From Sciurus carolinensis (lineage: Eukaryota > Chordata > Mammalia > Rodentia > Sciuridae), in contig NC_062223.1 of NCBI RefSeq assembly GCF_902686445.1, positions 57,437,998 through 57,501,997 on the forward strand: a DNA stretch of 64,000 nt. The letters run 5' to 3'. This document shows positions 52,651 to 63,175 of this stretch, piece by piece. The stretch's first letter is position 1. Each line of letters starts with the position of its first letter. The notes under the pieces are model-generated. The model saw only the letters and a list, made by a program, of their open reading frames with translations. It was not told the DNA's origin and ran no database searches. Position numbers and translations under genes: made by a program.

Positions 52651-53405
52651 CAGAGAAACAAACTTTGCACCTGCCGGGGGTGGTAGTCCTAAGGGGCCAC
52701 GCACACATCCTGCCAAATAGGGTCAGGACCCCCATCTCCTTCCCTGCCTTCATTCAAATGAGCCTCCATCTGGCACTTGGAGACAGAGATCTAGTGAGTT
52801 CACAAAGTTAAAAACCATACAAGTCACCAGAAACAAAATTCCTGGAAAGAGTGAGGAAGTTACCCTGGAATAGGGGAGTGGAGCTAGGTATGGGATTTGG
52901 TGTGTGCACCAGAAGGTTGGGGCCAGAGGTATGGGAGCAACGGGAAAAGAGGTGATTCCAAGGAATTCCCTTAAATAGTCATGAAGATAAGATACGCTGA
53001 CACCTTTTTGAGTGAGCTTTACAGGTCAGGAACAAAGCAGATCCTTCTGGCTATAGGGAGGAGGCAGGGAGACCTAGCTGCTCATTAAGACAGTGGGACA
53101 GTAGAGGTTCCATAAGGACAAAAATCTGGGCTAATTGGAAAAAGGAAGCCAGGGTAAAGGGCAGGAGGAGGAAAATCCTGGTGATGTAATCCCTTCTCAA
53201 GGGAATGGATGAATCCAGGGAGATAACCAGAGAAATATTGGGAAGTGTCTGAGTAGGCAACTTGGAGAAGAGAGAGCAGTGACTCTGGTTCTGTCTGCCC
53301 ACGACTTTAGGCAAGTCCCCTGCTGTCCCTGTCTTCCCCTTTCCTCTTCTGGAGAACAGCCCCCTCTGTAGTCTGTTGGCATCTGGCCATTCTTCAGGGG
53401 CCTTC
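52651..53405. other. Single-copy stretch
   Basis: I recognise no repeat. The 126-codon minus frame at 53051-53431 partly overlaps a MIR and has no known domain. Confidence 0.4.
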
Positions 53406-53409
53406 CCAT

Positions 53410-53540
53410 GCATCCACTTTAATCTTCCCACAGCTTATTGGTAGGGACCCCCGCTTAGCAGATGAGGAAACTGAGGAGCCTGTCTAAGCTCACTTAGCTA
53501 GTGAGTGGCCATGCTCAGATTTCAACCCAGACAAGGCCAA
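53410..53540 (-). repeat. MIR SINE
   Basis: 'gcagatgaggaaactgagga' and 'cttagctagtgagtggccat' then 'gctcagatttcaacccagac' are the reversed MIR core and 5' half. Confidence 0.85.
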
Positions 53541-53904
53541 AGTGTGTGTTCCCTCATGCTCAGGTGGCCCAAGCTCCCCACGCTAGCCCCACCAGCTGTC
53601 ACCTGGGGTTGACCCCAGGAGTTGGCAAAACATGTTCCACTTCTCCCTATGTCAGCAGGCACTTTGTAGCTCTTTTCTTGTATTTGTTTCTTGGCAGCCA
53701 GCATTAAATTGCATTCTCCTCCCTAGTGCATACTTCCTATATTCTGACCCAGTGACCTTGTCTTGTTTACATAATGAGCAGTCCATACAAAGGTAATTGT
53801 GGGTAATGACAGTGTCCTATGGCATCCCTCCTAGATAATACTTTGGCACTTCTAAAGGGCTCTTCTTGGTAACTCAGTGCCTTCACTTAAAAGCCTAATA
53901 AAAG

Positions 53905-54100
53905 AAGAGAAAAATGAGAACAGTCACTGTTCCCTAAAGCCCCTACTCTGTGCTGGTCTCATGCACAGATATTACCAAGCAATTGCTGTGGATCCCATTT
54001 TACAGGTGGAGGAACTGAGGCCTAGAAAGATTCATAATTCATCCAATATCACAGTTAGAAGGTGGCAGGTCAAGGCTTCCACCCTAGGCCTGTCTGAATC
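53905..54100 (-). repeat. MIRb SINE
   Basis: 'cccctactctgtgctggtct', 'ggatcccattttacaggtgg', 'aggaactgaggcctagaaag' and 'gaaggtggcaggtcaaggct' are in reversed MIRb order. Confidence 0.85.
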
Positions 54101-54835
54101 TTAAACATGGCTCTTCATTGTCTTTTAAGAGAACTGGGTTTCCAAGCACCCTGTGGGTGTATAGGGAGTCGGGTGGGTGGTTTCTGGCAGTGTGCAGAGG
54201 GAGGGACTTCCAGGACAAACCAATCTTTTGACAGTCTTCACATCACTCCTTTGCATATGGAGAAATGCAGCCCATTGGTTTTCTGCAAAACCAACTCCAT
54301 GAGAAAAGCAGCAGCCACTTCAGAAGGAGGGGATCCTTTGTTGGGGGCGGGGCAGGAGGCCCAGGTGGGGAAGGGGAAGAGGAAAAGGAGAGGGTCAGAC
54401 CAATGTCAGAATTGGGGTAGAAAACAATCAATATCCTGGCGGGCACCTTCCAGACATCTGCTTCTCGGTGTGGGGAACCTGATGGTCTAAAACCAGCTGC
54501 TTTTGGTGCACATGCCAGGGAGTATTTATTTCTCTTCTCTGTCTTGAGCGTTCAGCAGCATCAGGATCCTAGGCTTTTCTAGGACAGTTATTGCTACTTC
54601 TATCTTCTGGAGACAAAGGACAAAATATTCATGAAGGAAAAGTTGTCCACCTTTTGCCTCTATCCTTGGTCCACACTCCTTGCACACCTGGAACTCCGGG
54701 CAGGGAACAGAGGGGAGAGAAGGCAGCCCAGAGGTTTGGCCATGGAGCTTTGAAGACCAGACAGACAGTACTTCCATATTAAAACTTAAAAAGAGAAAAG
54801 AAGCCATTTCACCCTCCGTTCTGTGATTCCCTGCG
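54101..54835. other. Single-copy stretch
   Basis: 54340-54400 is a purine-rich GGGGAAGAGG run. Frames at 54107-54490 (+), 54243-54446 (-) and 54526-54807 (-) look like chance. Confidence 0.4.
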
Positions 54836-54839
54836 GAAT

Positions 54840-55080
54840 AGGAGTGTGGGTTTAAAATTTAATCATGAATTCATTGGAAGGAAATAAATCATGGAGTAAA
54901 TGTTTAAAGTGCAAAATTGCTGAGCTCTTGGGTTGTGATCACTTGATTTAGCATAAAAATTAAGAGTTCATGTTTTCCAAGAGTAGAGACAGAGGCGCAT
55001 TTAAAATTTGCTTAAATGACAGATGCCATTAATTTTTTAAAAATAATCTGATTTGCAATGCAGCCTACAACATAAAAATG
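54840..55080. other. AT-rich candidate conserved element
   Basis: The block is repeat-free: 'taaaatttaatcatgaattc', 'gtttaaagtgcaaaattgct', 'gatgccattaattttttaaa' and 'aataatctgatttgcaatgc' contain many homeodomain and POU-like cores. There is no transposon signature and no reading frame. A regulatory role is inferred only. Confidence 0.38.
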
Positions 55081-55555
55081 TCTCACTGCTCTGAACCTGG
55101 ACTTGGAGCTGCAGAAGGTGGATCTAAGGAAGCATCTACAGAAAGCTGGAGACTGATTCCGCACTCTGCTTCATGGGTTGAGGCAGATGAATTCTGATCT
55201 TTTCCACCCATGACTCCATCTAGGAGGGGAGACTCTTGCCCTGTGAGGAGGGGAAGTAGTCAATAATTAAGAAAACAGGTGTGTGTGCAATCAGCCTTGC
55301 ACCCCAACCAAATTCAAAAACTCCCCCTCTTACCTGGAGCTCCGTACTCTGCCCTCTTCCCTCCTAAACTCCTAATCTAGTACCTTGTCCAACACAAGGT
55401 GACCACATGGCTAATGATTACAATCCTTTATCCTGCAACCCCAGCCCAGCTGTGCTGGAGTAAGCCCAATCACCAGCAGAGCTTATGCCAGGACCTTGAA
55501 CAATTGGGGCCCCTAAACTTCGGTCAAGGTTTCGCTCCATGAGTCCTCATTAGGC
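55081..55555. other. Single-copy stretch, nothing recognised
   Basis: I see no gene or repeat that I can name. Confidence 0.4.
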
Positions 55556-55559
55556 CCAA

Positions 55560-56035
55560 CTGAATCTGGCCACCCTTTTGCCTGATCTCCCTCGCTCCCT
55601 GTTCTCCCCCTGTCAAACAGGCCCAGCCTGCCCTATCTTATGACCTTTTCTCTACAGGGAGAAACAGTGTCCCCTTAAGAGCCACCTAAGTGAGAGAGTC
55701 CTCACTTCCCTCAGGCTCTGCACAAGTGTCACTTAACAGAGAGGTCTTCACTGACCTCCCCACTCATCTAAAATCCCACTCCTGCTTCTACCCACACACG
55801 TGGTATCCCTTTCTGTGGCTTTATTTCCCCCTCCCCCATAGTATTTATGGCCACCTGGTCCACACCTGCTATTGCTGTTGGTTGTCTTCCCACACTGGAA
55901 GCTACATGAGGACACCAGGAACTTTGTCCATTCTGTTTCATGCACTATCTTCTGAGCACAGAACAGTGCCAACCATTCACAGTGTTGGTTCTCAGTGAAA
56001 TGTTAACAGGAAGAAATCAATGAACGAATGGCCTC
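55560..56035 (+). repeat. L2 LINE 3' end
   Basis: 'gtgtcacttaacagagaggt', 'cttcactgacctccccactc', 'cacactggaagctacatgag' and 'gaacagtgccaaccattcac' follow the L2 3' end. The first 130 bases are uncertain. Confidence 0.75.
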
Positions 56036-56299
56036 CTGTTCTGTTTTCTGTTCCCTGAATATGTGTGCCACTCCAGGTCTTCCTGTATTTGAATAGCTTG
56101 TTTCCTTTACACGAAAACAAAGCTAGGCTGTAGCTTTTCTCCAGTGCCCCCTTCTCTGGGAAATTCCATGTGTCCCTCTACTTCAGACCCTGACGTGGTG
56201 CAGGTGCCAGCTCTCTGCCCCTTGCCACATCCTTTTAGGGTATAGAGTATGATTATTGATATGTTTTGCTGCTCCCCTGGGAGATCTGACCTTCGTTCA

Positions 56300-56400
56300 G
56301 GAGGGCATATGTTTTTTTCCTATTTATCCTAAGTAACCAGCAAGGGCATGGTGCATAGTAGGTATGCCATAAATGTTTGCTGATTTGGCAAGTAAATGAT
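56300..56400 (+). repeat. L2 terminus
   Basis: 'gggcatggtgcatagtaggt' and 'atgccataaatgtttgctga' match the end of L2. It is a second, separate copy after the one ending at 56035. Confidence 0.7.
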
Positions 56401-56404
56401 CATT

Positions 56405-56645
56405 ATGGATGACTTCTATTGAGCATTTAATATCTTCCTGTCATTCTTCTAAGCATTTTATAGAGATTAACTCATCAACCTTCCAACAACCCTGTAAGGT
56501 AGGTGCTAACATAATCCCATACTTCAGATATGGAAACAGATGCACAGAAAGACTTACAAGTTGTCCCAAATTCACAGCACATGAGTGGCTGAGCCAGGAC
56601 CTATACTCAGCCCTGCAGTCTGGGCTCTTCACTACTCCTCCTCCA
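56405..56645 (-). repeat. MIRb SINE, full length
   Basis: 'tattgagcatttaatatctt', 'cctgtaaggtaggtgctaac', 'agatatggaaacagatgcac' and 'gtggctgagccaggacctat' cover the complete reversed MIRb. Confidence 0.9.
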
Positions 56646-56754
56646 TGGCCTTCATAGGAATGAAGAATAAATGTTGAACCTGAAGTAATATTTTTCCCAT
56701 TTTCCTTTTCTCTCAATGCCTCCTCTATTATTCTTACTCTCTCCTGTTCCATGC

Positions 56755-57000
56755 AAACTCTTACATATTCAACTTATAAGTATTTTTTGAAAACCTCCAA
56801 TGTGCCAGGCACTGTGCTATGGGACAAACACTACCTAATTGCATGGGTACACATGGACAATCACAACAGAGGCTATCCACATGACTGGGATCCAGTCATG
56901 GCCTATGGATTGCCCACTGTGTGCCAGGAGCTGTCCCAGGTACTGGGGACAAAGCAGTATTTATTTGTCCTCAAATGTACCAAAACTAAAAAGGCAACAA
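56755..57000 (-). repeat. Two L2 termini in tandem, minus strand
   Basis: 'ccaatgtgccaggcactgtg' at about 56800 and 'cccactgtgtgccaggagct' at about 56910, followed by 'gtactggggacaaagcagta', are the same reversed L2 segment seen twice in 110 bases. Confidence 0.7.
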
Positions 57001-57134
57001 TCAAGAGCATTTCCAAGTTATATAAATTGCATTATAAGTGTAACAACAAGGAAAGAATAAGAGAGTGAAGGAAATACTCAAAAGGCCATGAAAGAACACA
57101 GGGTAGGACCTCGATCTAGACGGCCAATGGCAGG

Positions 57135-57365
57135 AACACATGGAGCACTTACTGTGTTCCAAAGTAGCCATCTCTGCATGGATCAGTTCATTGTTCATAA
57201 CAACCACATGTGGTGGGGGGCACTATTGGCCTCATCTTACACTTGACACTTGAAGAAATGTATTAGGCACAGAAATGTCAAGCCTGCTCAAAGTCAGGCC
57301 TGATAAGCAAATCTAGATTTGAACCAATGTAGCCCTGGAGCCCACACTCTCCAGCACCCAGCTAG
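57135..57365 (-). repeat. MIRb SINE, full length
   Basis: 'atggagcacttactgtgttc', 'tcattgttcataacaaccac', 'gaagaaatgtattaggcaca' and 'tagatttgaaccaatgtagc' run in reversed MIRb order. Confidence 0.82.
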
Positions 57366-57839
57366 CACCTTCCGATCATCTACAGAGGTGGTTTGGGGAT
57401 GAGGTCTTGGAAGCTGAGTGACCCTAAGAAGGCCCCCACCTCTTTAGACTTGACAATCTAGTTTGAAAAAACAAGACTCCTGGACTAGCTCAGTGACTGA
57501 CATTCTTACACAGGGAACAAAAGACCCTGGCAAATCACTGGCAAATGTTGTGTGCATGTGGATATGGCCATGTTTCTTCACTACAGTCTGGCAGTTTAAA
57601 TTTTCCCAGTGGTCTGTGGCCCCTAAAACATTCAGCAAATCATTCCCTTTGGAATTCAAGGTTCCATGAAATATACCAGGAAACAGCATGCGTACTTTTG
57701 TATGGAGTATACGAAGGTCATGTTCAGGAAAACACAAATGTAAGCACAGTCCTCCCTGTGTAGAGGATGAATTCTGAGAGGATCTTAAGTGATTTCCCTG
57801 CGTCTTTGGGATTGCCCTTTGATTTGTGATCACTCTCCC
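57366..57839. other. Single-copy stretch
   Basis: The 129-codon minus frame at 57444-57833 overlaps two plus frames and shows no family resemblance. Confidence 0.4.
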
Positions 57840-58330
57840 TTCAGTTGCTACATTGTAGACACTGGCGATCCAAACAGCCCTCTCTGGCCCTTATGTCATT
57901 AAGGCCAAATAAAGCTGAACTGCACAGTTGTGATTTCATAAATGTGCCCAGTAAATCTGACAGTAAAACATTTTATTAGGTGGGAAATGCCATACATAAG
58001 TTATTTATATGCCCATCAAAACATGAATAAAACAACTTCATTTTATGAGGGTACAGTTTGAGTCCATGGCTGCTGGCGTGGTCACTGGGATTCCGTTTTG
58101 TCTTTATATTTTATGTTAATATCCCAAAGAAAAATAAATTTGGCTGCTCAGTGCTTGAGCCTTAAGTCACTTAACATTATAAGCATCTTTCAACAATGCA
58201 TTAACATATAAAATATATTCTTAAAGACAAACAGAAAGAATGAATATTTTATGGGCTACATCCCACAAATGTCTTCAGGAGCATTGATAGCATTGATTGT
58301 TTCCTAAATCCATTAGGCTCTACTTTGATC
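57840..58330. other. AT-rich candidate conserved element
   Basis: This long block has no transposon signature: 'cttatgtcattaaggccaaa', 'acagtaaaacattttattag', 'gaaaaataaatttggctgct' and 'gcattgatagcattgattgt'. It is low in stutter repeats despite its AT content and has no reading frame, which makes it a candidate regulatory element. Confidence 0.38.
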
Positions 58331-58760
58331 TCCAATGGCTGGAGACAGTCTGCTCTGTGGTAGGAGTTATTTTGGCAGCACATAATTTAGGGGTGGCTGA
58401 CGTTTTGATGACCTTCAGCTTCTGACACTGAGAGCTAAAGAAGCTCTAATAAGAAGATGTGGCTCCTGGCTCACCCCTGCCCATGGCCTTGATTACATAC
58501 TAGCTGGTCACATTAAAACTGCTCTTCTCTGATGAAAACTGAATTAATCAGGTTCACACTGGTCCAACCAGCCTCCACAAAGGTCAAGGTGATGATGATG
58601 ATTATCATAGTAGCAGCTCTCATTTACGCAATGGATAATGTGTATCCCATCTCACCCCAGGGAGCACCGTTCACATCGTGGGCTAGGAAATAGTGATGTG
58701 CCTTGAGGAAGGGGCACCTTTCTCCAGTTCTAATTCTCACAGAGGCACTACAAAAGCTGA
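58331..58760. other. Single-copy stretch
   Basis: A short GAT run (58590-58603) is the only simple-sequence feature. Confidence 0.4.
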
Positions 58761-58764
58761 CAGC

Positions 58765-58920
58765 CTCATCCTCCAATCACAATCCCTACCCTGCTTTTGA
58801 AGAAACCAACTTAGGAAGGTTAGTGACTCACCCACAGTCACACAGTAGCCAAGGTGGATGGTGAGAGCCCAACTCGGTCAACCCGATTTCAAATCCTGTG
58901 CTGTTGCCTCACACAGTGCT
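58765..58920 (-). repeat. MIR SINE
   Basis: 'agtgactcacccacagtcac', 'acagtagccaaggtggatgg' and 'cgatttcaaatcctgtgctg' are a reversed MIR 5' half with a degraded core. Confidence 0.78.
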
Positions 58921-59285
58921 GAATGACATACAAGCTGGCTAATAAGAGGGACCAATGTGACTCCAGCAGACTGAAGGAAGATTCCAGCTAGAGCAGATGG
59001 GAAAGCCAGGCCAGTGTTTCCTTTTCACCCAGATAGAACCTTTAGAGATAGCACAGCCCTTCACAAGAGGCTCCCTCTGGAACATGGCAGGGAGAGGTCC
59101 CTCCCCGTTTGATGAAGGTAACGTATGTCCCTCTTTCTCAGGACTCCTTATACGTCCTGGTCCATCAGTTCTCCAAAGCTCTTATTGAATTAAACCCTGG
59201 CCTATGAGGTGTGTCTCTACTATAGGGAGGGGCTCAATCTCTTCTCTGCCCAACTCTCCAGACATATTTTCCTACTCGCCTCCAG
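58921..59285. other. Single-copy stretch, nothing recognised
   Basis: There is no gene or repeat signature that I can defend. Confidence 0.4.
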
Positions 59286-59289
59286 TTCC

Positions 59290-59560
59290 CCCAATACCCT
59301 GAAAGACTTGGCATCTCTGAAATGCACCTGGCCCTTTATAGTGTGGACTGTTACCTCTGCTTCCTTCTCACACTCCCACTAACTCCTCCTACCCCTTCTC
59401 TAACCAGGAATAGCTCCTACTCAGACTTTAGGGTGAGCTGAAGTGTCAGCCCCTCCAGCAGTCCTTTCCCACCAGCCCTCCAGGCTGATGCAGGCTTTGG
59501 TGTTCCCCTAGCGCTTCACCCTCCCACCACAGAACCACAACCACTCTGGATCATGAATGT
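59290..59560 (+). repeat. L2 LINE, diverged
   Basis: 'gagctgaagtgtcagcccct' and 'ccagcagtcctttcccacca' resemble the L2 block 'agctcaaatgtcacctcctccaggaagcc'. Confidence 0.55.
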
Positions 59561-59599
59561 GTTTTGTCTAAAACACCCCTGCAGGACTATAAATTCTAA

Positions 59600-59880
59600 T
59601 TTTGTTCTTATTGAGGTAAGAGCACTTAACATGAGCTCTATCCTCTTACCAAACATTGAAGTTATAATATGGTTTTGTTGAACCATTGGCACAATGCTCA
59701 GCATATCTCTAAAAAAAGAAGGGAATTCTGCAATATGGGGCTACATGCATGAATCTTGAGGACATGGTACTAAGTGAAATAAGCCAGGCACAGAAGGACA
59801 AATCCTGCATATTCCACTTATATGTGGTATCTAAAACAGGTAAATTTATACAAGCAAAGAGTGGAGCTGGTGGACTGGAT
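59600..59880 (+). mobile_element. L1M LINE 3' UTR relic, two pieces
   Basis: 'gagcacttaacatgagctct' and 'atcctcttaccaaacattga' (59627-59662) are followed by 'gcatgaatcttgaggacatg', 'gtactaagtgaaataagcca' and 'ttccacttatatgtggtatc' (59749-59832). All are well-known older L1 3' UTR and ORF2-terminal phrases. It has no coding capacity. Confidence 0.8.
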
Positions 59881-60305
59881 GCTCAAGAATGTCTTTTGTT
59901 ACATTCCTTAGCATAACTGCTGAGGAGTTCCTGTTGAATGAATGAATGAGCTCCAAGCAAAAGTGATTTCCATTCAGCTCCCTTGTCTCTGGACAACTCA
60001 GATCTGAACAGAGGTTGCCCCTCTCCAAGCCACCCCATCCACATATGGCCCTTCTTCTGGGTGGGATGCAGACCACAGGTCACCTTCTAAATCTTCCTCC
60101 TCCCTCAGACTCATAAACTATGAGACTCATAAAGGTCTGTCATATAAGCAGACTTGTATATCCAAATGCATCAAGGAACTCCTTGATATGCATTAGCAGA
60201 GTAGTCTTAGTGGGTTGGAGACACATGTACATGTTTCCAGTATGTGCTGTTTAACCATTCTATGAAGTTCCACCTTCCCTCACAAGAAGAATGCAAATAG
60301 AACCA
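59881..60305. other. Single-copy stretch
   Basis: The minus-strand frames at 59846-60083 overlap one another and begin in the L1 relic's flank, so they are not accepted. Confidence 0.4.
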
Positions 60306-60309
60306 ACCA

Positions 60310-60525
60310 ACCCCAACTAAGCCCCACAATGAACAAGGAGCTACGTGCACAGTAATCCTTACAATGTCTCTGGGAGTACAGAGAAAGTGCGCCTATTTTA
60401 CAAAAGAAAAATTGAGGCCCAGGGCTGTGAAGACACTGACTTCTAGTCAACTAGTAGCAGATCTGGAATTTGAGCCAAAACCAGGTCTCTTGTTCTAAGA
60501 CACCAGGCTGCACTCTGAGCTAAAG
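60310..60525 (-). repeat. MIR SINE
   Basis: 'gtgcgcctattttacaaaag', 'aaaaattgaggcccagggct' and 'agatctggaatttgagccaa' follow the reversed MIR. Confidence 0.8.
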
Positions 60526-61195
60526 CAAAATAATGGTCTCTACCTTGTATTTTCTGTTGGAGGTCAAAACAATTCAGTTTCCAGTAGCAAAGAACCACTA
60601 AAGGAGTAGTTTGACCCCTACAAACATCACCAGGCTTCATGAAGTCTCTTTATGCCATGACTAGACCTTCAACTCAGATTCAAAACTGAAAGGTGCCCAT
60701 ATGTTCTTGGTTTGCGATTCAAAATTTAGAGGTTCTCAGCCCTTTCCCCCATTCATAAGCAAACTTTGTTGATCTTAACTAATGGACTGGCTTAAGAACG
60801 CTGCTTGCCATCTGAAAGGTAAGCTGACTCCTCCCTGCCAAAAGACCAATGGGACTCCCTATAGGCCCACTGGGGACATTTTCTGGGGCCAGCACTCTGC
60901 AGCTCTGAATCTGCTGATGAGATCTTGAGGTGAGCCCCAGAGTACAGCTGCCTCTACAGAAGAAGCCCAAAGTTAAGAGGCCTAAAAAGGATGGAGGAGG
61001 AGAGGATGGCAAGAAACCATATCTTCTTCTAATATCAGTCACATTGAGGCCCACCTCCTGCTTGTCCTCCTGCCTCACTGGCTCTTTCTTCCATCCCTGT
61101 ACTTCTTCTTGGCATTTGGAATGACATGTCAGAGTGAGTGTACCATAGAGCAGCTTTGCATCTCTTTTCCACTCCCTAGTGTCATGGATTTAAAT
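60526..61195. other. Single-copy stretch
   Basis: There is no definite repeat. The 99-codon minus frame at 60779-61078 faces a plus frame and carries no recognisable domain. Confidence 0.4.
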
Positions 61196-61199
61196 ATAG

Positions 61200-62150
61200 T
61201 CTATACTCCGATGATTTGCAAAAGTGTACCCCTTGCCCTTAGTGTTCTACCCAGGCTCCACATGTTCTTCCCCACACCTACTGCTTCCACTGCTTTCTCT
61301 GACTTAAATCCCAAGTCCAATTCCCCACTTGTTCAGATCAAAAACTTTAGTTTTGAACTCCTTGCTGTCTCGCATAATCCAGGACTAATCCGTCAGTGAA
61401 TCCTGCCTGATCTATTTTGTATATTCAATTTGTATCCAGAAAGAAGCCCCTTCTCCATCTCCATGGCCACAGTTGTTTAAGACACCCTCCTTGCCGGTGG
61501 GGTCTGTCCCTACTCTTTCCTGCTACCTGTTCCATGACTTTTGTCCTTACATCATCTCACCTTTCTCCACACTACAGCCCAAGTGCATGCTTTAAAATAT
61601 AAGTCAGATTTTGTCTTTCATCTGCTCAAACCTTTATTGGCTTTTCATTTCACTCAGGGCAAATGCTGAGTCCTTGTGGTTGTCTCCAAGGCTTCTGCAC
61701 TCATCCTCTTCCCTGTTCCAACTCTACTCCTGCCTCACTGGGCTCCCTGCTATTCCTGAAAACTGACAAACACATTCTTATTGCAAATCCTCTGCACTTT
61801 CTACTACCTCCTCTTCTGGGTACCCTCATGTCCCATGACCACCCGCAGGACTCTGCTGATATGCGACCTTATCAGCGGAGCCCTCCCTGACTGGTCTGTG
61901 GAACACACCAGCCCCATATATGATCATGTTTCCATTTCCTGCGTTTCACTTACTCTCTAGCTGCCAGACATGCTGTATGTTTTATTCATGTTCTTATTTT
62001 GGTTATCCCCTCCCTTACTAGAGTGCTGGCTCCATCAGGATAGCACTTGACTTGTCCATCAGGGCATTCTCAGTGCCTAATACAGTGCCTTGTACACTGT
62101 TGTCATCCAATAAGTTGTTTTCCAATGACAGACTGAATGCATGAAGGAAT
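61200..62150 (+). repeat. L2 LINE 3' end, about 950 bases
   Basis: 'ctccatggccacagttgttt', 'catctgctcaaacctttatt', 'agggcaaatgctgagtcctt', 'ctagagtgctggctccatca' and 'aatacagtgccttgtacact' then 'atccaataagttgtttt' run in L2 order. It is the longest L2 copy in the window. Four short frames inside it are chance. Confidence 0.88.
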
Positions 62151-62980
62151 AATAGCAGGGGAAATGCTCAGAGCCCAGGAAACCAACCCGGAACACTTCC
62201 TAGCCCAAAGTAGCCTGATGAGCTTTAGAAATGCACAGCAGACCACTCTCACAGCCCAGCCAACCCTGTGCTTCTGCCAGGAGTGCGTGGAAAGGAAGGG
62301 GATCCTTTTCCTGGAAGGGGATCTTACATGACTGGGTATGTATCCTTGAGAATCTCTAGTTTTGTCACAGAGCCCTCTTCTGGGGAGTTGTTTGTGAAGA
62401 GTGAAATGCTTCAATGGTGTGTCCTTTGGGTATTTGTCACCCATGAGAAACAATCCAGAGGCCCAAAGATTTCATTGGTGGCAAATAGGGGAAGAAAGAA
62501 CCTCTTCTCCCCATTGCTCTACCAGTACCTCTGAGGGAAAGGCCATGCATACCAGCCAAACAAGACAAGGCAGTTTGTGGGACCCATCTCTGTGTGGGTG
62601 CTGGTCTCCATGTTTAGCAGACAGAGGTAGGGTGGATATACAGGAAATGGTGATCCCTGATCTCCTGAATGCTGACATTACCTGAACGCCCTGCTGCCAC
62701 TGGGCTCCTCCAAGCATGCACCTGCCTTTCTCTAAACACACCCTGTAGGTCACAGGCATGACACCTGCTCCGTTCTGGCCTCAGAAAGTTGCCTCAGTGC
62801 AGACTGATCTTCTACATCTGGATGCAGGAATCTGTCACTGAGAGCATGAAACTGCTACTGAGGACCATAGAATCTTCTCTTATTAAAATGGAAATGGATT
62901 TCACAGAGGTTGGCTATACAAACTGGGGATGCTTCTCTGTCTTTTGACTTCTGGCCTCGGGCATCTCTGGGGCCAGGAGA
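62151..62980. other. Single-copy stretch
   Basis: I recognise no repeat. Frames at 62103-62759 cover both strands in several phases, and none is a credible exon. Confidence 0.4.
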
Positions 62981-62984
62981 GGAA

Positions 62985-63175
62985 GTCTTGTATGTGTGGT
63001 ACAGGGCTAGCTCAGTTTGGAGCCAAGAAGATCTGGTTCCAGTCTCAGATGTGGGCATTTTAACCTCCCTAAGCCTCAGTTTCCTCACCATCAATGCAAT
63101 CTTGAACACAGCACCTATAGTTTAGGATGGATGAATTAGTTATGCACATAAAGTGCCTAGCAGAGAGCTGCTATC
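62985..63175 (+). repeat. MIR SINE
   Basis: 'tttggagccaagaagatctg', 'ttttaacctccctaagcctc', 'agtttcctcaccatcaatgc' and 'cacataaagtgcctagcaga' cover the whole plus-strand MIR. Confidence 0.9.
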
